A stretch of 64,000 bases of DNA from Geomobilibacter sp964432205 (GCA_964432205.1 CAYSMK010000020.1:1-64000), one strand, 5' to 3'. Shown: positions 27,512 to 36,028, numbered from the stretch's first letter. Numbers and translations: made by a program. The notes: generated by a model from the sequence alone, not told the origin.

Positions 27512-28547
27512 GGTAGATCACCGCTACGCAGGGTTCATTGACGGGTCGGCCGTTTTCGTCGAACTGGCGGCCGAAGGTAGACCTGAATACATCCCACCCC
27601 CACTCGCGCGGCAGGATGTCCATCCATAGCGGCGTATGTACGCAATACGCCGAAAGATTGCGATTGAACGTCCAGTCGGCCTTCGTGTTCATTACCGCGA
27701 TGTTGGTCGGGTTGCGCCCGCTGTCTTCGTTCTTGCCGTCACGCATCAACATGCCCCCCGAGGCGCAATAGTTCATGGTGAAGGTGGTTTTCTCCTCGTC
27801 GACCTCCACCGTGAAATCATGGCCATGGGCGCGGAGGAATTGCGCGTACACATCGACAAGCTGCCTGGTCGATCCGGTTTCCCTGAGATTCATCAGGATC
27901 GGCCTCCAGAGAGACTCTCCCACAAACCGCCAGGCATCTGCGACCGCCTCGTCACCGAGTTTGTCGCGGACATAGGTGGCAAAAAGCCCTGCCATCTCTA
28001 CATACATGTCATGCAGCGGACGCCATTCGTCCCAGACGGCCTGCGCTTCCTTGAGGGCGGCCGCCTTATCGCCATGCTCGATGGCCTTGCGGCACCTTTC
28101 CAGGGGGGTGACGGTCAATTCCGGCCGGCAGCCGGAAGGGGGTTTCCGTTGTGATGGCTGCTGCATCGCCTCTTCAATCTGAGCGATAACATCCGGGCTC
28201 AAGGTCCCGGGTCGGATGACCGCTTTCACCCCCATGGCCTTGAGGGCTTCGGCATCGTCGGCCGGTATGACGCCTCCGCAAAAGACCGTTGTAGACAGTT
28301 GGCGGCTGTCAATCTCTGCCATCAGTTCCGTCATCTGAGTCATATGCTGTCCCGACAGGAAGCTGATGCCGATGGCATCGACACACTCCTGTAAGGCCGC
28401 ATTGACCACCTGTTTCGCGGTATTGTGAAGCCCGAGGTAGACCACTTCATACTTCGCATTACGCAGCATGCTCAACACGGTGATGATGCCGGTGTCGTGA
28501 CAATCAAGCCCCATCTTGGCCAAGAGTATTCGTTTAGAACCGTTCAT
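27495..28547 (-). CDS. B12-binding small subunit of an acyl-CoA mutase with an extra C-terminal domain
   Basis: 350 residues. Residues 1 to about 130 form a cobalamin-binding domain with the base-off motif DCHDTG (15-20; His17 is the cobalt ligand) and the SFLSGQH block. Separate mutase small subunits are normally about 130-140 residues. Here about 200 more follow, containing ECRKAI-like helices and a Cys/His/Trp-rich part (NYCASGGML, YCVHTPLWMDILPREWGW) that I do not recognise. The ATG at 28547 follows AGGGGAGGGG; an upstream in-frame extension overlaps the large-subunit gene. It partners the large subunit 13 bases upstream. The extra domain could be a decarboxylase or epimerase; unproven. 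Confidence 0.85.
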   Translation of the reverse strand: MNGSKRILLAKMGLDCHDTGIITVLSMLRNAKYEVVYLGLHNTAKQVVNAALQECVDAIGISFLSGQHMTQMTELMAEIDSRQLSTTVFCGGVIPADDAEALKAMGVKAVIRPGTLSPDVIAQIEEAMQQPSQRKPPSGCRPELTVTPLERCRKAIEHGDKAAALKEAQAVWDEWRPLHDMYVEMAGLFATYVRDKLGDEAVADAWRFVGESLWRPILMNLRETGSTRQLVDVYAQFLRAHGHDFTVEVDEEKTTFTMNYCASGGMLMRDGKNEDSGRNPTNIAVMNTKADWTFNRNLSAYCVHTPLWMDILPREWGWDVFRSTFGRQFDENGRPVNEPCVAVIYHEPQS

Positions 28548-28560
28548 TTTCCCCTCCCCT

Positions 28561-30171
28561 TCAGCGGAATGACCATTTTTGGGCCTGGCGCATTGCCTCG
28601 TGGCATTCGCCCATCGTAACCTTTTTTTCCAGGGCATTCATCAGGACCGGCACCATGTTATCGCCTGCTTTCCAGGCGACATCGATCTGCTCCATGGCCT
28701 GCGCCCACTGTTGCGGATCACGTTCATTGCGGTACGTGCGCAGATATGTGGAACGCCGCTCCCCCCATTCGTCAGCTTTTATCTTGTGCACATGGATCGG
28801 GGTTTCCTCCTCCGGGGCGATCTTGAAGCGGTTGACCCCGACCAGCGTTTTTTCGCCACTGTCCAGCACCTGCTGGTTTTTCAGGCGCGACTTGTTTATT
28901 TCCGTCTCAAGCCACCCTTCCTGGATCGCCGCCGCCATGCCGCCCCGGGCGTCAACCTCGGCAATCTTGGCCACAATGGCGGCTTCCATCTGATTGGTCA
29001 GGCTTTCCACATAATAAGAGCCACCCAGGGGATCGATCGTTTTCGTCAAACCGCTTTCATAGGCGACAATCTGCTGGGTCCGCAGGGCCATGCGCGATGA
29101 ATCTTCGGTAGGCAGGCCGTGCCCCTCGTCATACGAACAGAGATGTATGGACTGGGCGCCGCCAAACGCTGCCGCCATGGCTTCGATCCCGGCACGAACG
29201 ACATTGATCTGCGGTTGCTGGGTCGTCAGGGTATTGCCTGCTGACTGGACGGAGAAACGCAGACGCCAGCATTCCGGGTTTTCCGCCCCGAATTTGTCAC
29301 GCATGGTCTTGGCATACAGTCTGCGCATGGCACGGAACTTGGCGATTTCCTCGAAGAAATCGATGGAGGCCGACAGGAAGAAGGATGCCTTGCGAGGGAA
29401 CAGGTTGACGTCCAGACCGCGTTCTTTTGCCATCCGATAAATATCAAAGGCATGCCCCAGTGAAAATGCCCCGTCCTGAATGGCATCGATACCGGTCTCC
29501 CGCAGGTTGTAGCCGTTGGTCACCATCCAGTTAAGGCGAGGCATGTTCCTTGAAATGAATTCGATGTTGTCGAGACAGAGGCGCAACGTTCCTTCCAATG
29601 GAAAAAACTGCCGAATGGTCTGCAATGGCCCGCCGCTCATCTGATAAAAGGGATCATTCTGCTGCGTGCCGATGACATCTTTAAAATCGATGTGCTGGCG
29701 CTTCGCCACCACGGCCAGCATGGCAAGGGTTACTGACGAGACCGGTGGACGGATTGACAGGGCATAGGAAACAGTATCAGGCGCAGATCCGGCATAGAGC
29801 GCTTCCATATCTTCCAGAGTGCTGATCGCTACGCCGGTCACCCCCACTTCCCCCTTGGCAATCGGATCATCGGAATCGAACCCGTACGAGGTCGGCAGAT
29901 CGATGGTGATGACAAAGCCGTTGGCGCCGTTCTTCATCAGGAATTTTATCCGCTCGTTGCTTTCCTGAGGCGAGCCGAACCCCACCTGAAACCGGCGGGT
30001 CCAGACCCTTGTCCGGTACATTCCCGGGTACGGTCCACGGGTAAAGGGAAATCCGCCCGGCACGCCGAGATCGGTCTCACAGTCAAACCCGGCAATATCC
30101 TCGGGTGTATAGAGTTCATTGATAGTGAACCCGCTGTTGGTTGAAAAAATGGTTTCGTTTAGGTCGTTCAT
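28561..30171 (-). CDS. Coenzyme B12-dependent acyl-CoA mutase, large subunit (methylmalonyl-CoA mutase family)
   Basis: 536 residues, the TIM-barrel catalytic part only, as in 2-hydroxyisobutyryl-CoA mutase and other two-subunit mutases. The family stretch PYPGMYRTRVWTRRFQVGFG is at 47-66, followed by ESNER and GLPTEDSSR further on. Compared with methylmalonyl-CoA mutase, the substrate tyrosine (Tyr89 there) is Gln62, the carboxylate-binding Arg207 is Gly181, and His244 is Asn222. So it is not a methylmalonyl-CoA mutase, and the Ile seen in the 2-hydroxyisobutyryl enzyme is absent too. A larger arylsuccinyl-CoA substrate fits. ATG at 30171 after GGAGGACG. Confidence 0.9.
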   Translation of the reverse strand: MNDLNETIFSTNSGFTINELYTPEDIAGFDCETDLGVPGGFPFTRGPYPGMYRTRVWTRRFQVGFGSPQESNERIKFLMKNGANGFVITIDLPTSYGFDSDDPIAKGEVGVTGVAISTLEDMEALYAGSAPDTVSYALSIRPPVSSVTLAMLAVVAKRQHIDFKDVIGTQQNDPFYQMSGGPLQTIRQFFPLEGTLRLCLDNIEFISRNMPRLNWMVTNGYNLRETGIDAIQDGAFSLGHAFDIYRMAKERGLDVNLFPRKASFFLSASIDFFEEIAKFRAMRRLYAKTMRDKFGAENPECWRLRFSVQSAGNTLTTQQPQINVVRAGIEAMAAAFGGAQSIHLCSYDEGHGLPTEDSSRMALRTQQIVAYESGLTKTIDPLGGSYYVESLTNQMEAAIVAKIAEVDARGGMAAAIQEGWLETEINKSRLKNQQVLDSGEKTLVGVNRFKIAPEEETPIHVHKIKADEWGERRSTYLRTYRNERDPQQWAQAMEQIDVAWKAGDNMVPVLMNALEKKVTMGECHEAMRQAQKWSFR

Positions 30172-30223
30172 GCACGTCCTCCTTATTTTTTCCAACGTAA
30201 CAAGGTATCTTTTGGCCCCGGTC

Positions 30224-31951
30224 TCACATGGTTTGCGCCATATCCCCAGTCATCGTCCTAGGATCAACAATTACACCATACTCATCGAGTGCCGCTTTTG
30301 CCGATACGTAACCGTAGTGCACTTCCTGTTCAACCAGTTTAACCGGACGCTGACGCGGGTTTCCGTAACCGCCGCCGCCACCTGCGATCTGATGCCATCG
30401 GGTCCCTTTCGGGATATCCGCTACCATCTCCTTGCTGGTGCATGTATGAACCCGCCCGTCGGGATAGATCAATTCCCCCCTGTTATTGATGCCCGCCCCT
30501 CCCCCGAGGAGCCCTTTCGCCTCTGAGCCCTTATCAATACCGTCGCCGAAGGCACTGATCATGTTGCCGTCGTTCAGGAACTCCATTTCCATCTCGACAC
30601 CGAGTCCCCCACGCCATTCACCGGCACCTGCGGAATCCTGCTTATATTCGAACCGGTGAAGAAATAACGGATTCTTCATTTCGAACATCTCGGGATCCTG
30701 TGCCAACAGGCCTCCTCCGCAACCGATAAGACCGATGTGATCATATCCATCAGCGCCTTGTGTCCCGCCACCGCCCCCTTTCAGACCGTTAAAGAGAATA
30801 TCCACAAAAGGACGATTGATGCGGTCATTGAAGCCGACTGCCGCAATGGCAAACAATGGATTCCAGGGGGCTGTCACCCGTTCCGGGACCACGTTGGCCA
30901 TTGCATTGAAAATTGCGGCAGATATCTGATCGGACATATGGTTGCCAAAGGTACTGGCAGCCGGGAATGAGGGGTTGAGCATGGAGCCTTCCGGGATATG
31001 GATGGAAATGGGGCGGATCATCCCGGCGTTCTGGGGTAAATCCGGGCTTTTCAAACACATGAGGAGGGTAAGGATTACTGCCGTCATACTCGATCCGAGG
31101 GGCGCATTGACATAGCCAACGGTTTGCAGAGCCGTTCCGGTGAAATCAAAGGCGATGGAATCCTCATCAATGGTAATCGCGACCTTGATAGCCATCCTGG
31201 AATCAGGATTGAAGCCATCAAAATAGATGGTCGATTCTCCATGGTAGGTACCATTGGGCATCGCAGCAATTTCCGACCGCATCTGCTGCTCGGTGGCATC
31301 GTACAGATGATTGATATGCGCCTCGAAACGGATTTGACCGTAGCGCTCATACAGTTTGAGCAACTCCCTCTCACCGAGCGCACAGCCACCCATGGCGGCC
31401 TGGATATCTTCCATAACGATCGGGAAACGGATATTACCAAATACCAGATCCCAGACATCGCGCCTCAGTACCCCTTTTTCATACAGCTTGACCGGGGTGA
31501 TGCGCAGACACTCTTGCCATATCTCGGTGGCACGCGGATTATAGCCACCGGCCACGGCCCCCCCCACGTCGGCCTGATGTCCGTTGATGCAGGAAAAACC
31601 TACCAGAGTATCCTGGTAGAAAATCGGGCGGACGATCTTGACATCTGTCGGCTGGTTGCCGCCGGTGAAGGGATCGTTATGGATGATGACATCGCCGGGA
31701 TAGAGGTCATCACCGAAATATTCGACCATGTATTTAATGGACAGAGGAACCGCAAAGGCCAGAATCGGGATATAGGCGGTCTGTTCCAGCAGTTCCCCTT
31801 TGGCGTTATATAGTCCGGTAACAAAATCACGGGCTTCGGAAAGGATCGGCGAGCGCGCGGTGCGCAGCATGACCAACCCCATCTCTTCGGTAATGGCCTT
31901 CAGACGGCGCTGAATAACTGTTACAAGAATCGGGTCTATAGAGTGCATCAT
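30224..31951 (-). CDS. Hydantoinase B/oxoprolinase-family subunit (HyuB)
   Basis: 575 residues, the full HyuB domain. Family segments include IHNDPFTGGNQPTDV, FSCINGHQADVGGAVAGG and a glycine-rich C-terminal part (GGGGGYGNP). With HyuA it forms an ATP-dependent amidase (5-oxoprolinase, N-methylhydantoinase) or, in relatives, a ketone carboxylase (acetone, acetophenone). The acetone enzyme has a larger alpha subunit (about 775) and a gamma subunit, both lacking here. Next to a B12 mutase, ATP-dependent opening of a lactam such as oxindole-3-acetate is the best fit. The ATG overlaps the HyuA stop. Confidence 0.88.
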   Translation of the reverse strand: MMHSIDPILVTVIQRRLKAITEEMGLVMLRTARSPILSEARDFVTGLYNAKGELLEQTAYIPILAFAVPLSIKYMVEYFGDDLYPGDVIIHNDPFTGGNQPTDVKIVRPIFYQDTLVGFSCINGHQADVGGAVAGGYNPRATEIWQECLRITPVKLYEKGVLRRDVWDLVFGNIRFPIVMEDIQAAMGGCALGERELLKLYERYGQIRFEAHINHLYDATEQQMRSEIAAMPNGTYHGESTIYFDGFNPDSRMAIKVAITIDEDSIAFDFTGTALQTVGYVNAPLGSSMTAVILTLLMCLKSPDLPQNAGMIRPISIHIPEGSMLNPSFPAASTFGNHMSDQISAAIFNAMANVVPERVTAPWNPLFAIAAVGFNDRINRPFVDILFNGLKGGGGGTQGADGYDHIGLIGCGGGLLAQDPEMFEMKNPLFLHRFEYKQDSAGAGEWRGGLGVEMEMEFLNDGNMISAFGDGIDKGSEAKGLLGGGAGINNRGELIYPDGRVHTCTSKEMVADIPKGTRWHQIAGGGGGYGNPRQRPVKLVEQEVHYGYVSAKAALDEYGVIVDPRTMTGDMAQTM

Positions 31952-34053
31952 GGCAATATCCTCCTTACATAATCATCGGTGGTCGTACGCAGGTACAGGC
32001 TGTATGTTCCGGCTGCATCGACGATGAAATCGTACTCGGGCGGCACGAATGTCGTAGTGGTAATCTGCTCGATGATGGCCGGACCTTCGCCCCGATTGCC
32101 ATACACCAGCGTTTCGCCGTCATAGACCGGTACCTCGCGGAAAAACTTGACGGATGGGATATATACCTGACGGGTACCCTTCAGGCTGGCTGAAGAATCC
32201 GCACCACCCAGTTCCATCAGCTGCAATTCCGGTTTTTCGGTTATGCCGATGGCTACAAGACGCAGATTGATAATTTCAATATCCGTATCCGAGTCTTTCA
32301 GTGAATATCCGTAAAGTCTTTCATGTTCCTGATGAAGCCGCTTGCGTAATAGCTCTATGCCCCCCTTCACAAAGTCCTCCATACCAAAACCGACCGTAAT
32401 CTCGTTATGCTGTCCCAGGTAGCGCATGTCGACGGCATGTTCCATGCGAAGACGCTTCTCTTCCTCGACCTTTTCTGTTTTCAGAATCCGTCGCCCCTCC
32501 TGTTCAAGCTCAATGAATGCGTTCAGCATGAATTCCTGGTCTGCCCTGGCCCCCAGCACATGGTAGGTACGCACATACGAATGCTTCAGGTCAGAACGAA
32601 GCATGCCGCTGGCACAGAAAATGGAAGATTCGCGCGGAACCAGCACAACCGGGATTTCCATTTCCAGAGCTATCATGCCGCCATGGATGGGGCCGGCGCC
32701 CCCGGCCACCACCAGCGGGAACTCGCGAGGATCTATACCGCGGCTTATGGAGATTTCCCTGAGACCGGCCGCCATATTGACGTTCATCAGATGGAACATG
32801 CCTGCAGCAGCTTCTTCAATGCTCAGCCCCAATGGTAGTGCGACATGCTCCTCTATCGCATCGCGAGCCGCCTGAACATCGAGCCCCATATCACCGCCCA
32901 GGAAATAGTCCGGGTTCAGATATCCCAGCACCAGATTTGCATCAGTACAGGTCGGCAGCTTCCCCCCCTTGCCATAACAGGCGGCCCCGGGAACGGCTCC
33001 CGCACTTTGTGGCCCCATATGCAACAATCCACCGTCATCAATCCAGCCGATTGAACCCCCTCCGGCACCGATCGTATGGATATCAAGCATCGGCAAGGCC
33101 AGACGCTGACGGTTAATCCAACCATCGCTTCTGAGCAGCGGCTCCCGGTTATGGATCAGAGCCGCATCGAAAGAGGTCCCACCCATATCAACGGTAATGC
33201 ACTGGTCATAGCCCTGCACTCCGGTAAAGGTGATGCCGGCCGCCGGTCCCCCAGCGGGTCCGGAGAGCAGTGTCATCGCAGGCGTTTTTGAGGTAGCCTC
33301 CGGTGTTGCCACCCCTCCATTTGACTGCATGATCAGCAGCACACCGGAAAAACCGATACGATCAAGAGCATCTTCCAGATATCTCAGATAATTTCTCAAT
33401 ATTGGTCCGACATAGCTGTTGAGCACCGAGGTCGATACCCTTTCGTATAAACGCGCCTGAGGGAGCAATTCCGAGGAAACCGTCAGAAAAAGATTCGGCA
33501 GTTCACGTTCAACGATTCGTCTTACTGCCTGTTCATGCACTGGATTGGCATAGGAATGCATGAAACAGACAGTTAGTGCCTCAACATTTTCTTCTTTCAA
33601 CACGCCAATTGCGTCAATCAAACATCCTTTGTCCAACTGCGTCTTGACCTTGCCATCAAAAGTAACTCGTTCAGTGATACCCAATCTAAGATTGCGCGGC
33701 ACAAGTGGTTTGGGTGGTGTCAGTTTGTTATCATAGGGGCTTTCCCTGTACCCACGGCGCATCTCCAATATGTCTCGAAACCCCTCTGTTGTCAGAAGCG
33801 CGGTTTTAACACCATTTCCGGTAAGTGCGGCGTTAGTAGTTACGGTGGTTCCATGAACGATCAACTCCACCTTGGAGACAAACTTTTCCAGACTCATCCC
33901 GACTTTTTCGGCCATCTTACGGAACCCGTTCAAGACCCCGATGGAGGGATCAGCCGGTGTGCTTGGTGTTTTAAACACACTTGATGTGCCCTCATTATCA
34001 AGCAGCAGAAAGTCCGTAAAGGTCCCTCCCACATCAACCCCGATACGAAACAT
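31948..34053 (-). CDS. Hydantoinase A/oxoprolinase-family ATP-binding subunit (HyuA)
   Basis: 701 residues. The ASKHA-type phosphate motifs GVDVGGTFTDF (5-15) and VDMGGTSFDAAL (near 290) bind ATP. Between them lies the HGTTVTTNAAL block. This subunit phosphorylates the amide or carboxyl oxygen in 5-oxoprolinase, hydantoinase and ketone carboxylases. First gene of the long operon; the ATG at 34053 has GAGGGAGG upstream. A sigma-54 promoter lies about 200 bases upstream. The 16-residue in-frame extension at the N-terminus precedes the ribosome site and is not used. Confidence 0.9.
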   Translation of the reverse strand: MFRIGVDVGGTFTDFLLLDNEGTSSVFKTPSTPADPSIGVLNGFRKMAEKVGMSLEKFVSKVELIVHGTTVTTNAALTGNGVKTALLTTEGFRDILEMRRGYRESPYDNKLTPPKPLVPRNLRLGITERVTFDGKVKTQLDKGCLIDAIGVLKEENVEALTVCFMHSYANPVHEQAVRRIVERELPNLFLTVSSELLPQARLYERVSTSVLNSYVGPILRNYLRYLEDALDRIGFSGVLLIMQSNGGVATPEATSKTPAMTLLSGPAGGPAAGITFTGVQGYDQCITVDMGGTSFDAALIHNREPLLRSDGWINRQRLALPMLDIHTIGAGGGSIGWIDDGGLLHMGPQSAGAVPGAACYGKGGKLPTCTDANLVLGYLNPDYFLGGDMGLDVQAARDAIEEHVALPLGLSIEEAAAGMFHLMNVNMAAGLREISISRGIDPREFPLVVAGGAGPIHGGMIALEMEIPVVLVPRESSIFCASGMLRSDLKHSYVRTYHVLGARADQEFMLNAFIELEQEGRRILKTEKVEEEKRLRMEHAVDMRYLGQHNEITVGFGMEDFVKGGIELLRKRLHQEHERLYGYSLKDSDTDIEIINLRLVAIGITEKPELQLMELGGADSSASLKGTRQVYIPSVKFFREVPVYDGETLVYGNRGEGPAIIEQITTTTFVPPEYDFIVDAAGTYSLYLRTTTDDYVRRILP

Positions 34054-34254
34054 AGATACCTCCCTCTGAATTTGTTGGTGCACCGCATCGACATGCTGCA
34101 AACTTTTGTGCGTCTGCTAATAGACCGTCCAGGAGCTGATTCATAAACTGCGCTGCTTTCGGCACTGTTCCCGCCAGGAGACAACAAACCCGACAATTCA
34201 AACTCAATGATATTTTCAAAAAATGTTTTACATATGAAGCTAGTCACATATTAA

Positions 34255-34270
34255 GCAGCTATAGTGCCAA
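34255..34270 (-). promoter_or_regulatory. Sigma-54 promoter for the HyuA operon
   Basis: On the - strand, TTGGCACTATAGCTGC has GG and GC spaced exactly as in the -24/-12 consensus, with one mismatch in the -12 TTGC. It reads towards hyuA (ATG at 34053), giving a leader of about 190 bases. A 19-bp motif at 34433-34451 may be its activator site. Confidence 0.72.
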
Positions 34271-34287
34271 GTCACAAGGCTTGGCAC
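34264..34287. promoter_or_regulatory. 8-bp inverted repeat overlapping the -24 element
   Basis: GTGCCAAG-N8-CTTGGCAC is a perfect dyad whose left half contains the -24 element of the hyuA sigma-54 promoter. The spacing between half-site centres is 16 bases. It could bind a repressor that blocks sigma-54 polymerase, or simply be a chance second -24 half facing the other way (it lacks a -12 GC). Confidence 0.45.
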
Positions 34288-34336
34288 AATCTCCACAACC
34301 ACTTGATTTTGCGGAAGGTAAATAAAGAGGGTTAGA

Positions 34337-34567
34337 ATGAATGGGTAGAAGGTATATTTACCAGAAGAAGACCGTAAACGATTAACTGCATTTATATCAG
34401 ATAGTTACAATAGCTATAATACATACGCTTATTATAAGCAAACTTCTAAGGTTTATATAACGCTATCACCACATGAACATGCTGATTTAGCAACTTTAAA
34501 CCGGTCTGCGTGGATAGAGAGAGAGATCTTCAGAGAGGAGAAATATTTTCTGGAAAAAAGCAGATAG
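34337..34567 (+). pseudogene. Small AT-rich gene with an in-frame TAG at codon 4
   Basis: ATG at 34337 after AAAGAGGG opens a 76-codon frame ending in TAG at 34565, interrupted by TAG at codon 4 (34346-34348). Read through, the protein begins MNG-stop-KVYLPEEDRKR and has a basic, Tyr-rich middle and a charged helical end (WIEREIFREEKYFLEK). No family is recognised. The local sequence is much more AT-rich than its neighbours, as in transferred DNA. A single change from TGG (Trp) to TAG would explain it. It shares its DNA with a possible activator site, so the frame may also be fortuitous. The rest of the 34102-34701 gap holds only the promoter and hairpin listed. Confidence 0.4.
34433..34451. 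promoter_or_regulatory. Candidate sigma-54 activator site, copy 1
   Basis: TATAAGCAAACTTCTAAGG matches 18 of 19 bases of the motif at 41539-41557 and lies about 170 bases upstream of the hyuA sigma-54 promoter, in the same orientation relative to it. Confidence 0.5.
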
Positions 34568-34630
34568 AAGGGAATTCATTTTTTCACAAAATAACGTTAT
34601 AAAATTTTACGAATTGCTTCAACCACATAA

Positions 34631-34668
34631 CGGCCTCCAGAGAGCAAAGGAATACTCCCTGGAGGCCG
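34631..34668 (-). terminator. Hairpin downstream of the DUF1329 gene
   Basis: CGGCCTCCAG pairs perfectly with CTGGAGGCCG over 10 bp, 33 bases after the DUF1329 stop on the - strand. There is no clear T-run, so termination may be partial, but the position fits the end of the envelope operon. Confidence 0.55.
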
Positions 34669-34701
34669 CAGCCTGTTCATCCTGGTCAGATATATTACGT
34701 G

Positions 34702-35982
34702 TTACTTCAGATAAGCATCAAGACCGCCACTGCCTGCCTTTGACAGCATTTCCGGAGTAAACGCCTTCAAATTGAATGCGGGATTATTCAACTGGGTCTT
34801 GGCCATATCAATGTACGTGGCCCGGTTGCGCTGAAAATCTATGGCCTGAGTATTGAACAGCAGGATGCCCGGCTTACCGTTCTTGGCTGCACCCTGGCTG
34901 TAGGTCTGTCTCCACAGCCTCCAGAGCTTGCCTTTTCTGTCGTAAAGTTCGGATTGCAGGAAGAACGGGAGCTTTGCGTCCAGATACAGTAACTTCTTTG
35001 CATAGGGATGTTCAGGAGGCATTTGGGCTTCCAGTACATAGACCTCTCTTGGCTCCCAGCTGACATTGATGGGATTCCAGAAGGGTGCCGCCTGCTCTAT
35101 CAGTTCATTGTAATTCTTTTTGGCATTCGGGTTAGGCGCGCTAACCACAGCGAGGATCGTTCTCTTCTCAACCAGTTTCCAGCCCTTATAGAAGAGAGGG
35201 TAGCAGTTGACGGCCTGGTTGTCGTCATTAAGCAGATCCATCTTAGGCTGCGGATCCATCCAGCTCTTGCCACCGGCAACGCGCCTGGTTCTCCTGATTG
35301 ACTTTACGTAAGCCCAGGCATCATCGAGATTGCCGTTACTGTATTGCTGTGTATAGATGCCGAGTCCGGACAAGTCGTAAGGCTTTGTGAGGGCAAGAAG
35401 ATACCGTGCATGATCACCGGCTGTACCGATGTTTGTGGGGCCGCCGGTAGTGCGGCCTTCCATGGCCAACTTGGCGCTGATCGCTTCGAAGCGGTCGATA
35501 GTTCCTTTTTTGGCGTCGACAATGGTAACGTCGCCAAGAGCAATCCAGTTGTCACCCATCACAGGGTTGGCGTAATACTGATTCCAGGCCAGCTTGTAGC
35601 CGGCATCGGGATCATTAGCGTCGACATGGGGAAACGGAATCCCGGCCTTATAGTTGCTGACCGTCTTTGTGGCAGAGTCAAGTTTGGCCTGTCCGGAGTT
35701 TTTCTTGGTAGCCTCCAGATAGGCGGGATCGACTTTGAGATCGGTCGTTTTACCCAGCTTCATCTTCAGGTTATAATCCTTGATCCACATCCGCTGCGAG
35801 TCGGTCAACAGTTTGGCTACGGGAATCCCCTGGAACGTATCCTTTTCCATGGCAGCCAGATTGTCTTTGCTCAACACGGTCCCTGGCGGAATCTCCTTGG
35901 CCAGGGCGGTTCCGCACAGTAACGTCGCCAAAGCCACAATCCCCGCTGATCTGCCTAACGTTTTTGCGTAATGCATATCCAT
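34702..35982 (-). CDS. DUF1329 family periplasmic protein
   Basis: 426 residues with a clear signal peptide (hydrophobic SAGIVALATLLCGTALA, cleavage expected before KEIPPG). The mature part is a typical DUF1329 protein, predicted to have a LolB-like lipid-binding beta fold. Such proteins nearly always pair with a DUF1302 barrel and an RND pump in bacteria that use hydrophobic compounds; a role in moving such molecules across the envelope is inferred by the field and not proven. ATG at 35982 after GGAGGAAGG; the long upstream extension overlaps the DUF1302 gene and is non-coding. Last gene of its operon. Confidence 0.85.
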   Translation of the reverse strand: MDMHYAKTLGRSAGIVALATLLCGTALAKEIPPGTVLSKDNLAAMEKDTFQGIPVAKLLTDSQRMWIKDYNLKMKLGKTTDLKVDPAYLEATKKNSGQAKLDSATKTVSNYKAGIPFPHVDANDPDAGYKLAWNQYYANPVMGDNWIALGDVTIVDAKKGTIDRFEAISAKLAMEGRTTGGPTNIGTAGDHARYLLALTKPYDLSGLGIYTQQYSNGNLDDAWAYVKSIRRTRRVAGGKSWMDPQPKMDLLNDDNQAVNCYPLFYKGWKLVEKRTILAVVSAPNPNAKKNYNELIEQAAPFWNPINVSWEPREVYVLEAQMPPEHPYAKKLLYLDAKLPFFLQSELYDRKGKLWRLWRQTYSQGAAKNGKPGILLFNTQAIDFQRNRATYIDMAKTQLNNPAFNLKAFTPEMLSKAGSGGLDAYLK

Positions 35983-36028
35983 GTTTCCTTCCTCCTCTGT
36001 AGTTATTGACGCTGCGCCTGCCATTTCA

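Noticed and set aside
28561..30171. Ordinary methylmalonyl-CoA mutase of propionate metabolism
   Set aside because: Key substrate residues (Tyr89, Arg207 and His244 equivalents) are replaced, and the neighbours are aromatic-type catabolic genes.
30224..34053. HyuAB as acetone or acetophenone carboxylase
   Set aside because: No gamma subunit, alpha-type subunit too short for acetone carboxylase, and a B12 mutase is not part of those pathways; lactam opening fits better.
34281..34296. Second sigma-54 promoter facing right (TTGGCACAATCTCCAC)
   Set aside because: The -12 GC is missing at the required distance.
34346..34348. TAG as a pyrrolysine codon in the small ORF
   Set aside because: No pyl genes or methylamine methyltransferase are present; a nonsense change or chance frame is simpler.
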